Source: Robiginitalea sp.
GTDB taxonomy: Bacteria > Bacteroidota > Bacteroidia > Flavobacteriales > Flavobacteriaceae
Direction of reading: 5' to 3'
Assembly (NCBI GenBank): GCA_024642005.1
Contig: JAHECA010000016.1
Location: 1 to 64,000 of the forward strand
DNA: 64,000 bases
How positions within the stretch are numbered: the stretch's first letter is position 1; every line of letters begins with the position of its first letter. The translations under genes were made by a program, and so were the position numbers. The notes beneath the pieces were generated by a model that was not told the DNA's origin, searched no databases, and was given only the letters and a program-made list of their open reading frames with translations. Positions 9,282 through 17,146 of this stretch are shown here, piece after piece.

Positions 9282-9314
9282 CCAAAGTAGGAAAAATTCC
9301 CTACTGGGTTTTTT
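9282..9314. promoter_or_regulatory. Dyad with T run upstream of small membrane protein gene
   Basis: Arms AGTAGG (9286-9291) and CCTACT (9300-9305) flank an 8-base loop, an outer CC/GG pair adds to the stem, and six T follow on the plus strand. Read on the minus strand, the same DNA contains TACTTTGG, near the -7 consensus, about 45 bases before the ATG of the gene at 8763-9236. An operator overlapping a promoter is therefore as likely as a terminator, since no plus-strand gene ends here. Confidence 0.35.
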
Positions 9315-9579
9315 CATTTGGATGAACTGCACTCCTTTTTCGCCATGTTGTCCACTTTCATCGGGGAACTGCATAGTGGCTGAATACTAAAACTGAAACC
9401 GACTAAATGGTCTGTAAATGTGTAGGTTGTGGTTTTTATAGCGTTGGCAGTTGGTTACCGGATTATTGCTGCAGGCTTTCATGAGTCCAGGGGAGTCGGG
9501 GGAAATCCCCCACCCCGCGAACAAGATAACCGGCTTCTGCGCAATAGCCTTGCAACGTACAGGTAACTAATTGCCGCGA

Positions 9580-9593
9580 TGTGCCATGGCACA
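9580..9593. promoter_or_regulatory. Perfect 14-bp palindrome TGTGCCATGGCACA
   Basis: Fully symmetric sequence in the non-coding stretch downstream of fhs. Such symmetry fits binding of a dimeric regulator, but no promoter is obvious beside it and chance is possible. Confidence 0.3.
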
Positions 9594-9694
9594 GTGGAAT
9601 TGGGAATCTTCCTCAACCTGCCGGGATCCTGCAGGTCTTGAAATTACTTTGTTAGGGGGGTGGGTGGGGGGACCCTCCAAAAGCTTTGTCCCTT

Positions 9695-11362
9695 TCAGAA
9701 AAGCCCGCTGATTCGCCCTTCCGAATCGATCCCGATCTGCTCCGATGCCGGCCGTGCCGGCAACCCGGGCATGCGCAAAATATTTCCGGCTATGGGAACA
9801 ATGAAACCGGCCCCCGCTGCGATCTCAAATTCGCGAATGTTGATATCAAATAACTCGGGGCGCCCCAATTGTTTTTCGTCGTCGCTGAGGCTTTTCTGGG
9901 TCTTGGCCATGCAGATCGGCAGGCCCGAATACCCCAGGTCTTCGAACCGCTTCAGCTGGGTCTTGGCCTTGTTGGTAAGAATAACGTGCTGGGCCCCGTA
10001 TATGGTTCGGCATACCTTTTCCATTTTGGTGCGGATGGAATCGCCCAGGTCGTAGGTTGGGTGGAAGCGGCCCTTGCAGGCGGCAACAGCCTTAACCACC
10101 CCCTGGGCCAGTTGGGCGCATCCCTCGCCCCCTTTCGCCCAGCCTTCGCTCAGTGCAGCTGGCACTCCTAATTTGGCGCAATGGTCGAGCAGCAGTTTGC
10201 GTTCGGCGTCTGTATCGCTGTGGAAGCTGTTCAGGGCAACCACAACCGGAATGCCAAAGCTGCGCAGGCTGGAGAGGTGGCGCTCCAGGTTCGGGAGGCC
10301 AGCCCGCAGGGCAGACGTGTCTTCTTCCTGCAACTGGTCAAGGGGTTTGCCCCCGTGGTATTTCAGGGCCCTGATGGTAGCTACCAGCACTACCGCTGAG
10401 GGCGAGAGCCCGGCATTGCGACACTTGATGTTCATGAATTTTTCAGCCCCCAGGTCGGCGCCGAAACCGGCTTCGGTTACCACATAGTCGGCCAGGCTAA
10501 GCCCCATCTTGGTGGCGATTACCGAATTGGTACCCTGGGCGATATTCGCAAAGGGTCCGCCGTGTATCAGGGCCGGGTTGCCTTCCAGGGTCTGCACCAG
10601 GTTTGGCTTGATGGCGTCTTTGAGCAAGACGGCCATGGCCCCCTCGGCCTTCAGGTCGCGTGCAAAAATGGGTTTGCCGTCCCAGGTATCCCCTATATAG
10701 ATATTGCCCAATTTCGTTTTCAGGTCTTCGAAATTCTCGCTGAGGCAAAGGATAGCCATCACCTCCGAGGCAGCGGTAATGTTAAAGCCGGTTTCGCGCG
10801 GAATGCCGCCGGCCTTGCCACCCAGGCCCGAGACGATGTCGCGAAGCCCCCGGTCGTTCATGTCCATACAGCGCTTCCAGAGCACGGTGCGGGCGTCTAT
10901 GCCCAGGTTGCCGCTCTTGCTTTGCAGGTTGTTGTCGATCAGGGCGGCCAGCAGGTTATTGGCTTTTTCTACCGCACTGAAGTCGCCCGTGAAATGCAGG
11001 TTGATGTCGACCATGGGCACTACCTGGCTCCATCCGCCCCCTGCGGCCCCTCCCTTTATGCCAAACACAGGCCCCAGGCTGGGTTCGCGGATCACTGTCA
11101 TGGCCTTTTTGCCGATCCGGTTCAGGCCGTCGCCCAGGCCGATGGAAGTGGTGGTCTTGCCTTCCCCGGCCGGGGTGGGGGTTATGGCCGTTACCAGGAT
11201 AAGTTTAGCACGTGGAACCCGGCCCGGATCAATCAGGGAGAGCGGGAGTTTGGCCTTGTCTTTCCCGTAATATTCGAGGTGGTCACGGGAAATGCCAAGG
11301 GAATCTGCAATTTCTCGGATGTGCTTGGGCTGTACGCTTTGGGTGATCTCCAGGTCGGTCAT
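9695..11362 (-). CDS. fhs: Formate--tetrahydrofolate ligase
   Basis: Fhs joins formate to tetrahydrofolate with ATP to give 10-formyl-THF in the cytoplasm. The 555-residue length is normal. The P-loop-like ATP site TPAGEGKTTTSIGLGDGL begins near residue 55. Other family blocks are REPSLGPVFGIKGGAAGGG, DINLHFTGDFSA and the C-terminal PIAGNILRMPGLP. The ATG at 11362 is chosen because the family starts just before the TDLEI-like segment; an earlier in-frame start at 11395 adds unrelated residues. It stands alone between two TonB-receptor regions. FolD, which uses the same one-carbon pool, is encoded at 24635 on the other strand. Confidence 0.97.
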   Translation of the reverse strand: MTDLEITQSVQPKHIREIADSLGISRDHLEYYGKDKAKLPLSLIDPGRVPRAKLILVTAITPTPAGEGKTTTSIGLGDGLNRIGKKAMTVIREPSLGPVFGIKGGAAGGGWSQVVPMVDINLHFTGDFSAVEKANNLLAALIDNNLQSKSGNLGIDARTVLWKRCMDMNDRGLRDIVSGLGGKAGGIPRETGFNITAASEVMAILCLSENFEDLKTKLGNIYIGDTWDGKPIFARDLKAEGAMAVLLKDAIKPNLVQTLEGNPALIHGGPFANIAQGTNSVIATKMGLSLADYVVTEAGFGADLGAEKFMNIKCRNAGLSPSAVVLVATIRALKYHGGKPLDQLQEEDTSALRAGLPNLERHLSSLRSFGIPVVVALNSFHSDTDAERKLLLDHCAKLGVPAALSEGWAKGGEGCAQLAQGVVKAVAACKGRFHPTYDLGDSIRTKMEKVCRTIYGAQHVILTNKAKTQLKRFEDLGYSGLPICMAKTQKSLSDDEKQLGRPELFDINIREFEIAAGAGFIVPIAGNILRMPGLPARPASEQIGIDSEGRISGLF

Positions 11363-11481
11363 AGGAAGGGTTCTTTGGCGGCCCTTAAGGTACACAATTC
11401 CGAAGATTTGAAGGGTAGAATCCCCAGGGTTTCCCCGGGCGCTTTGAGGCCTGCAAAGGCGTCGCCCGGGGTGTTCCCGTT

Positions 11482-13893
11482 TCAGAAGTTGGCCTGGACG
11501 GATAAGATGAAATTCCTGCCGGCCCCGGAAAGGCCTGAACTGTAGGGGCGATAGCGCTGGTCGGTTAGGTTTTCCAGGCCCGCACCCAGCGAAATGGTCT
11601 CATTCAGGGCATAGTGGGCTTTCAGGTTCAGGGTGTACCAGGCAGGGGCGTAATTCTCTCCATTGGCATCCTTGGCATAGATCTCATCTTTGGCACGCTC
11701 TTCCTCCGGTAGGTTTTGAGCACTGCGACGCCCCTGGAACTGGGTATAGCACTGCAGCTCCAGACGGTCGGCCCGATAGGTGAGGCGGCTCACCCCGAAA
11801 AAGGGTGCGGCATGGCGCGAAGGACTGCGGGAGCCGTCGTCGAGCTCTTCTTCACCGTGCTGCCAGTTCAGGTCGGTAGAGAACCCGAAACCGGCCGGCA
11901 GCTTGAATTCCACACCGGCCTGGATTCCATATACATCGGCCACCGCGGCATTCTGGATTGCCTGTACCCGGCTCAGCTCCCCGTCGTAGACAATGCTGTC
12001 CTGCCCGGCCAGCTGATAGTCGCGGCGTACCATGGCATTGTTCAGGCGGGTGTAATACGCCGACACCTCCAGTTTGAACCGCTGGTGGAATACCTTGGCA
12101 AACCCCAGATCGGCGTTCAGGGCATATTCGGCTTTCAGGTCGGGGTTGGGGACGGTTACGGCCCCGGGTTCGGAATCGAATACTTTGCCCACATCGTCCA
12201 CATTCGGCGCCCGGAAGGCAGTGGCCAGGCTCCCCTTCACCACCAGGGTCGGTTCGGGACGGTACACGGCCCCGACATGGCCCGTAAGGGACCCGTCGGA
12301 AATCCTGGCCTGGCTGAAAGGGAAGGGGTAAAACGCCGCGTTGTCGCTGAAATCTGCATCAAGGGAAAAGAGGTTATACCGCACCCCGCCCTGCAGGGTC
12401 CAGCGCTCGCTGAGCAGGTACTCATCGCTGAAATAGGCCGCCAGGGAACTCCAGGTAGCCTGCGGGTAGCGGGAAGGACCCACGGCCGAGGTTCCCGAGC
12501 TAATGTCCTGGTCCACGCCGGTAGATGCCACGTCGTTGAGCACCCATTCCATCCCGTAATACAGTTTGTGCTTTTTCCAGGCGGCCTTGTGGAAATCGAG
12601 ATTCACCGAATAGGCCTTTACTTTTTCGGTGCGCACCTCCCGGGTGGGATTGTTCAGATTGCGGCTAATGCGGCTCTCTTCAAAAGCCTGGTGGGCCACC
12701 CGCAGCACCAACTGGTCGTACAGGCCTGTGTAGGCATCGTGGCTCAGGGAGAAGTTGTTCATCATCCATTTCTGAGGCCCGTAATCCCATTCTGCGTAAC
12801 GGGGCAGGCCGTTGCGCAGCCGGTTGTGCCGGTCGTAGCGGCCGTAGGGAGAGGTCTCGGAGTAGTGGAAGCCGTACTGGAAGTCCCAGGCTTCATGGGG
12901 TTTGAAGCGCACCTTCTGCATCAGGTTTACCTGCGAATACCCCGAGGGGACCTGCAGCAGCGGGTCGTTTTGGGTTATCACCACATCTGTGCTGTCTTGC
13001 CGCTGAACGTAAAAGTCCTTGATATAATCGTCAGGGCCGTGGCTTCCCTGGCGCAGGTCGTCATAGTCCCAGGAGCTCAGGCTGGTGACCAGGGCCCATT
13101 TTTTCCAGCCCACATTCAGGTCGAGGTGGCCGGTCTTCTCTTTGTTGGCCGAGGCGTACCGGGCAACGGCCTTCCCGGTAATCAAGGGGGCCTCGCTCAG
13201 CGAAAGGCGTGGGGTCAGGGTCTGGAAACTCATCACCCCACCGATGGCATCGCTGCCGTAGATTACCGAACCCGGCCCGAAAAGCACCTCGGTGCTTTCG
13301 GTGGCAAAAGGGTCGAGGTTAATGACATTCTGAATGTTGCCGCCCCTGAAGATGGCTGTATTCATCCGCACCCCATCTACCGTATAAATTAGGCGGTTGG
13401 TGGCAAACCCCCTTATCATGGGGCTGCCGCCCCCCTGCTGGCTCTTCTGGATGAAGACTTTCCCCGAAAGGCCCAACAGGTCTGCGGCGGTTTGTGGGTT
13501 TTGCAGGGCTACCTCGCGGGGCGAAACGGAAACAATATTGGAGGGAATGGTTACTTTGGACTGCCGCCAGCGCGTGGCTGAAAGCACCACCTCGTCGAGG
13601 TTGATATCGCTGGGTTCCAGGCGCACTTCAAAGCCTGATGCCTCGAGCTCCCGGTAACTGATTACCAGGGTGGCATACCCCAGGGAGCGGACCTGGATGG
13701 CTTCGGCGTTTTCGAAGGCAGCCAGGTTGACCTGTCCCTTGGCGTTGGTAACGGTAAAGGCATGGGGGTTTTCGCTATTCAGGGTAACCCCGGGAAGGGG
13801 CAGGCCGGAATCGGCGTCGAGCACGGTGGCTGTCTGACAAAAACCCCGGGCGGCCGCCATCAGCAGGAACCCCCATAAAAATAAGGTTCTCAT
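11482..13893 (-). CDS. TonB-dependent receptor, haem/haemoglobin-receptor-like
   Basis: An outer-membrane receptor of 803 residues with signal peptide (LFLWGFLLMAAARGFCQ), a CarboxypepD_reg-like domain to about residue 95, a plug (LLGLSGKVFIQKSQQGGGSP, RGFATNRLIYTVDGVRMN) and a barrel ending in NFILSVQANF. In the barrel, FRAP is followed about 20 residues later by NPDLKAE. The FRAP/NPNL pair is the haem-binding signature of bacterial haem and haemoglobin receptors, which makes a haem-type substrate plausible, though other ligands in the same receptor clade cannot be excluded. It has no STN domain, so it does not signal through FecR directly. A small companion gene lies 102 bases upstream on the same strand. 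Confidence 0.9.
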   Translation of the reverse strand: MRTLFLWGFLLMAAARGFCQTATVLDADSGLPLPGVTLNSENPHAFTVTNAKGQVNLAAFENAEAIQVRSLGYATLVISYRELEASGFEVRLEPSDINLDEVVLSATRWRQSKVTIPSNIVSVSPREVALQNPQTAADLLGLSGKVFIQKSQQGGGSPMIRGFATNRLIYTVDGVRMNTAIFRGGNIQNVINLDPFATESTEVLFGPGSVIYGSDAIGGVMSFQTLTPRLSLSEAPLITGKAVARYASANKEKTGHLDLNVGWKKWALVTSLSSWDYDDLRQGSHGPDDYIKDFYVQRQDSTDVVITQNDPLLQVPSGYSQVNLMQKVRFKPHEAWDFQYGFHYSETSPYGRYDRHNRLRNGLPRYAEWDYGPQKWMMNNFSLSHDAYTGLYDQLVLRVAHQAFEESRISRNLNNPTREVRTEKVKAYSVNLDFHKAAWKKHKLYYGMEWVLNDVASTGVDQDISSGTSAVGPSRYPQATWSSLAAYFSDEYLLSERWTLQGGVRYNLFSLDADFSDNAAFYPFPFSQARISDGSLTGHVGAVYRPEPTLVVKGSLATAFRAPNVDDVGKVFDSEPGAVTVPNPDLKAEYALNADLGFAKVFHQRFKLEVSAYYTRLNNAMVRRDYQLAGQDSIVYDGELSRVQAIQNAAVADVYGIQAGVEFKLPAGFGFSTDLNWQHGEEELDDGSRSPSRHAAPFFGVSRLTYRADRLELQCYTQFQGRRSAQNLPEEERAKDEIYAKDANGENYAPAWYTLNLKAHYALNETISLGAGLENLTDQRYRPYSSGLSGAGRNFILSVQANF

Positions 13894-13995
13894 TATTCTT
13901 GCGAATTACAAGGTTGAACTAAGGATATGCCGCCCCAAGCGGCGGCGGGGCACGCCGGGCCACCGCAAGGGAAGGCCGCATTGCCCCGGGAGGGT

Positions 13996-14529
13996 TCAAG
14001 CCTGGCGGGGAGGGGCGGGCCGTATCGACAGGACCGGCGAATTGTACTCATGCTCACAGGGCACTGCATCGCTTTCAGAAACTGAACTACCGATCGCCTG
14101 CCAGGCATCGGCCTCGCAGTAAAACAACGATTTGAAGTAAGCCAGCAAATGACCGGCCTGTTCTTTCGGCTGTGGGGCATCGCGCAGGAGCTGTGCGGTG
14201 AGTGCCCGCAGTTCGCGGTTGAGCCGCGTTTCAGGCTGGTCGGGCCAGCACCAGAATCGCACTTTTTCGCCCGCCTGTTCGACCCGCATCACGTCGTACA
14301 TGTTGCCCTGGTACTCGAATTCGTCGGGGCGCTCCCAATGCAGGGCTGTACGGGCCTCTTCGAACGTAAATTCGAGCGCGACCAGCTCGCCGGGCTTCGC
14401 CTGGGACTGCAGGTGTTGCCGCGCCTCCCGCCTCAGCTCGGCCCGGGTAAGCTGAAACCAACCGCAGACCAGCAGGGGAGGGGTCAGCAGGGTACATAAC
14501 AGGCCGATTGCAATGAAGTGTTTGGTCAC
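13996..14529 (-). CDS. Small membrane-anchored protein preceding a TonB receptor
   Basis: The product has about 177 residues. A GTG start at 14529 places the single hydrophobic segment (FIAIGLLCTLLTPPLLVCGWF) at the N-terminus; the frame also runs on to 14655, but that part would span a 9-bp inverted repeat and overlap the PAP2 gene. The rest is soluble and polar, with a conserved-looking core LHWERPDEFEYQGNMYDVM and a Trp/Cys-rich VRFWCWPDQPETRLNREL. From memory, similar proteins (HWE...EFEY.G.MYDV) sit before TonB receptors in other flavobacteria. No function is established. Partnership with the downstream receptor is inferred from adjacency and strand. Confidence 0.65.
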   Translation of the reverse strand: MTKHFIAIGLLCTLLTPPLLVCGWFQLTRAELRREARQHLQSQAKPGELVALEFTFEEARTALHWERPDEFEYQGNMYDVMRVEQAGEKVRFWCWPDQPETRLNRELRALTAQLLRDAPQPKEQAGHLLAYFKSLFYCEADAWQAIGSSVSESDAVPCEHEYNSPVLSIRPAPPRQA

Positions 14530-14577
14530 GGTTGGCAGTTTGAAACCCCACAGGCAGGGCTCGGCCTGAAAGGTACG

Positions 14578-14608
14578 CATTCCGGGCATCCAGTCAAAAC
14601 CCGGAATG
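14578..14608. other. 9-bp inverted repeat after the PAP2 gene
   Basis: CATTCCGGG and CCCGGAATG flank a 13-base loop, starting 3 bases beyond the PAP2 stop. There is no strong T tail, so it looks more like an intercistronic stabiliser or a weak terminator between PAP2 and the next minus-strand gene. Confidence 0.5.
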
Positions 14609-14611
14609 ATC

Positions 14612-15436
14612 CTATAGATGCAAAATAACCTGCAGGCCGGCATCGCCGGGCACATAATAAGGCATAATGGCGCCGTCCAGGCCAGAAGCGTTCCTGAATA
14701 CCCATCGATGCATCCAGGGATACAGCCAATAGGCGATCTTGGTGCTCAAAATGCCGATTCCGGCACCCGCCGCCACGTCCGTTATCCAGTGCCGGTCGTT
14801 GTACATTCGCAGGAAGCCTGTCCCGGCAGCCACCGCATAGCCGGCAACACCGTACCAGATGGATTGGTCTTTATACTCCTGCATCAGGAATTCAGCCCCC
14901 ATGAATGCCGTTGCGGTATGGCCTGAAGGGAAGGAATTCATGCCTACCCCGTCGGGGCGTTGAACCGGGATGGTGCGCTTGAGTGTATTCACCGTGATGC
15001 CCATCACCAGGTATGCCGTTCCCAGGATGAGGGTACGGTCGCGGAAGGAATGTTTTCCCTGTACACCCATGGCATTTAAACCGTAAACCGAAAGGAATGG
15101 GACATATTGCGATATATCGTCGGCTGAGAACTGTTCTCCGGCATGCTCTTTCAATTCTTCTTTGACTTGGTTGTTGAGCGAAAGCAGGGTTTGGCTCTCG
15201 ATCCCTACGATTCCGTAACCCAGCAGCACAGAAGGTACGATTAGCGATTCCATTTTAAAACGGCGTGGGGGATCGGCCTGAGTGCTGTCTGAGAATTGTT
15301 GCTGGGCAGGGAGCCATTGCAGGCAAAAAAATAGCGCCATTGCCGCAAACACCCGGCGCAGGTCCGGGAGCCCGCGGCGCCCGCCGAGCCTTTTCTGAGG
15401 AATATCCCTGAAGGGTAAAGTCCTGTGAGGTAGCAT
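14612..15436 (-). CDS. PAP2-family membrane phosphatase
   Basis: The 274-residue protein contains the three PAP2 motifs in order: KRTIPVQRP (KxxxxxxRP), FPSGHTATAF (PSGH) and RMYNDRHWITD (SRxxxxxHxxxD-type with Arg, His and Asp present). An N-terminal signal/anchor segment (VFAAMALFFCLQWLPAQ) and several hydrophobic helices put the active site on the periplasmic side. Such enzymes dephosphorylate undecaprenyl-pyrophosphate, phosphatidic acid or lipid A; the substrate here is unknown. The start at 15436 lies one base after the stop of the upstream lipoprotein gene, so the two are translationally coupled, and the longer reading frame upstream is not used. Confidence 0.88.
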   Translation of the reverse strand: MLPHRTLPFRDIPQKRLGGRRGLPDLRRVFAAMALFFCLQWLPAQQQFSDSTQADPPRRFKMESLIVPSVLLGYGIVGIESQTLLSLNNQVKEELKEHAGEQFSADDISQYVPFLSVYGLNAMGVQGKHSFRDRTLILGTAYLVMGITVNTLKRTIPVQRPDGVGMNSFPSGHTATAFMGAEFLMQEYKDQSIWYGVAGYAVAAGTGFLRMYNDRHWITDVAAGAGIGILSTKIAYWLYPWMHRWVFRNASGLDGAIMPYYVPGDAGLQVILHL

Positions 15437-15437
15437 G

Positions 15438-16409
15438 CTAATCAATGTAGTCAAGGGCCAGCCTGAATTTTTCCGGGTGGCCCGTGAGGGACACTTCGGG
15501 AACTTCAGGGGCCATGGAGGCATTTTCCGGATAACGGCCGTCGGAGGAGGCCAGCTCGCGGAACCCCTGGCTCCAGACATACAAACTTTTCCAGGTGCCC
15601 TTTTGTTCCCTTTCCGCGGCGGTAGAAGCAGGCAGGTAAACCGGCAGTTTGACCACCGAGGTGCTCGAGAGGGCCCTGCCATCCCCGTTAATGACATAGA
15701 GGTTGCATCCGCCGGAGCCACAGCCATTCGGGTCCATCACATACAGCAAAAATTCGCGGGTGTTCCAGTCGTGGTCCAGGTCTACCTCCAGTTCCAGGAA
15801 ACGAACCTGGTCGAGTTGCTCATTCGTATACCCATACTCCTGAAGTTTCGCTACTTTTTTGAGGCGGGTGCGGTCTGTGGTATTTACCTGTTTCCTGAGG
15901 ATTCCCTGCTGGTATTCCTTCATGTATGCATCGTATTGCTCACACGAAACGACAGGCGTGGTAAATACGGGTTCCCTGTTGGCACCGAGGGTGGCCAGGC
16001 CATCGTCCGCGATTTTGAAGCCCCGTTGTTCTGCGTAGATCTCCCCTTCCGCAAGATAGGTGGTGGTCGATTGCACAAGTTTTTCGCCTTCCCGGTACAC
16101 CCCGGATATGGAGCCCCGGGAACCGTCCGTTCCATAAGGGGCATTGATCAGGGTGCCGGTCACCTTTCCGTCTTCCCCGATGCGGAGTCGTATAAATTGA
16201 TAATTGTACGTTTCCCCCAGCGCTGCGGGGGTGGCCGTGCGGGAAGCAAAACAGTAGTTAGGGAAGGTTGTTGCCTCGCCCGGGCCTGCGTCGGCCTGAA
16301 TGGTCACCTCGATGGGTTGCTCCTGGGTTTCCGAATCATTTTTGGGCATCTCTTTGCAGGCAATCAGGAGTGCCAGTAGGGTAATGAAGGTCAGTGATTT
16401 TTGCGGCAT
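15438..16409 (-). CDS. Lipoprotein of unknown function (323 aa)
   Basis: The N-terminus MPQKSLTFITLLALLIACKE is a typical lipoprotein signal with Cys18 as the acylation site. The mature part is soluble and holds two visible portions: a beta-rich N-terminal half (YNYQFIRLRIGEDGKVTGTL, typical of a small lipocalin-like barrel) and a C-terminal half with the Cys-rich motif DPNGCGSGGCNLYVI. That motif also occurs in other Bacteroidota secreted proteins of unknown role. It precedes and is coupled to the PAP2 phosphatase (1-base gap), which suggests envelope lipid work. I cannot name a function. Confidence 0.7.
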   Translation of the reverse strand: MPQKSLTFITLLALLIACKEMPKNDSETQEQPIEVTIQADAGPGEATTFPNYCFASRTATPAALGETYNYQFIRLRIGEDGKVTGTLINAPYGTDGSRGSISGVYREGEKLVQSTTTYLAEGEIYAEQRGFKIADDGLATLGANREPVFTTPVVSCEQYDAYMKEYQQGILRKQVNTTDRTRLKKVAKLQEYGYTNEQLDQVRFLELEVDLDHDWNTREFLLYVMDPNGCGSGGCNLYVINGDGRALSSTSVVKLPVYLPASTAAEREQKGTWKSLYVWSQGFRELASSDGRYPENASMAPEVPEVSLTGHPEKFRLALDYID

Positions 16410-16455
16410 GGGTCAGGATTTATGGAAAGAAGCATGTAGCGGGATCTGGCGATGG

Positions 16456-16463
16456 CAAATATA
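16456..16463 (-). promoter_or_regulatory. -7 promoter box (TATATTTG) for lipoprotein-PAP2 operon
   Basis: The minus-strand 8-mer matches TAnnTTTG exactly and lies about 47 bases before the lipoprotein ATG at 16409. An adjacent TATCTTTA overlaps the same area. No -33 TTG is seen at the usual spacing. Confidence 0.5.
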
Positions 16464-16522
16464 AAGATAAGAGGTCCTCTGAAGAGAGGCAATTTCTGGC
16501 CTTCCCAAAATTAATGCCGCTT

Positions 16523-17020
16523 TCAGATCCCGTCGATCTGTTTCCGAAGCGCCTGCAGGGCCAGGTGCATCCGCTTTTCGATGGCCTTAACGCTTACGCC
16601 TTCCAACTCGGCGATTTCAGTGTATTTCTTGCCGTCTATGCGGTTGAGCAAAAAGGTGGTGCGCTGGTTTTCCGGCAGAGCCGCCAGGGCTGCCTCCAGC
16701 TTGTCTTTGAACTCCTGTTCCTCCATCAGGTAATGGGGGTTCTGGGCGGTAATGCTGGTTTTGGGGTCCTGGTACTTGAGCCGTACCTTTTCGGCCTTGA
16801 GCACATTCAGGTACAGGTTGTTGGCCACCGTGTAGACAAAAGCCTTCGCCTTTTCGGGAGCTACCTTGGCGCAGTTTTCCCAGAGCTTAACAAAAGCTTC
16901 CTGAACCGCATCGTGCGCCTTTTCTTCGTTGCCAAACTTATAATATATATAGTTGAAAACCGTTCTGGAATGGGCGCGGAACAGTTTGCTATACACCTGA
17001 TCGTCACAGACATTATCCAT
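16523..17020 (-). CDS. ECF-type RNA polymerase sigma-70 factor
   Basis: The 165-residue protein has sigma region 2 (YSKLFRAHSRTVFNYIYYKF, about 10-80, with the AHDAVQEAFVKLWEN core-binding/-10 helix) and region 4 with a helix-turn-helix (YTEIAELEGVSVKAIEKRM, about 128-146). There is no region 3, as is usual for ECF sigmas. It belongs by look to the Bacteroidota ECF groups that work with FecR anti-sigma factors. No fecR adjoins it; downstream is the lipoprotein-PAP2 pair, and divergently, 126 bases away, is a lipoprotein with repeated domains. It may therefore control that lipoprotein, the distant fecR operon at 8613, or both. Confidence 0.9.
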   Translation of the reverse strand: MDNVCDDQVYSKLFRAHSRTVFNYIYYKFGNEEKAHDAVQEAFVKLWENCAKVAPEKAKAFVYTVANNLYLNVLKAEKVRLKYQDPKTSITAQNPHYLMEEQEFKDKLEAALAALPENQRTTFLLNRIDGKKYTEIAELEGVSVKAIEKRMHLALQALRKQIDGI

Positions 17021-17054
17021 TTGGGGGAGGCTTCTGGTTTAAAAGGGGATTGCC

Positions 17055-17062
17055 CAAAGATA
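17055..17062 (-). promoter_or_regulatory. -7 promoter box (TATCTTTG) for the ECF sigma gene
   Basis: Exact match to TAnnTTTG on the minus strand, 35 bases before the sigma ATG at 17020. It sits in the 126-base divergent region shared with the lipoprotein gene at 17147, which is where an autoregulated ECF promoter would be expected. Confidence 0.55.
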
Positions 17063-17146
17063 TTTGAAAAAAATGAACAGGGGGGTAGGGTAAACCCAAA
17101 GTTGGTTGTTTTAAAACCGTAACCCAACAAAAAATTCCAAATCGTT

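Larger units (their letters stand above)
9237..9694. other. 458-base non-coding stretch with several palindromes
   Basis: No gene is supported here. The stretch holds a perfect 10-bp palindrome (CGGTTAACCG, 9258-9267), a dyad with a T run (9282-9314), a 5-bp G/C hairpin (9498-9511), a perfect 14-bp palindrome (9580-9593), and a G-rich run G6-T-G3-T-G6 (9655-9672) close to the end of fhs. It separates the 3' end of fhs from the start of the small membrane protein gene. Confidence 0.6.

Noticed and set aside
9655-9672. G-rich run as a G-quadruplex
   Set aside because: Only three G runs are present in the core; a fourth separate run is missing, so the motif is incomplete.
11716-13392. Long open frame antisense to the haem-receptor-like gene
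   Set aside because: It lies wholly within a gene with clear TonB-receptor domains, has no recognisable family, and such antisense frames are common in GC-rich DNA.
14530-14655. N-terminal extension of the small membrane-anchored protein
   Set aside because: The extension would cross a 9-bp inverted repeat and overlap the PAP2 gene; the hydrophobic start near 14529 fits better.
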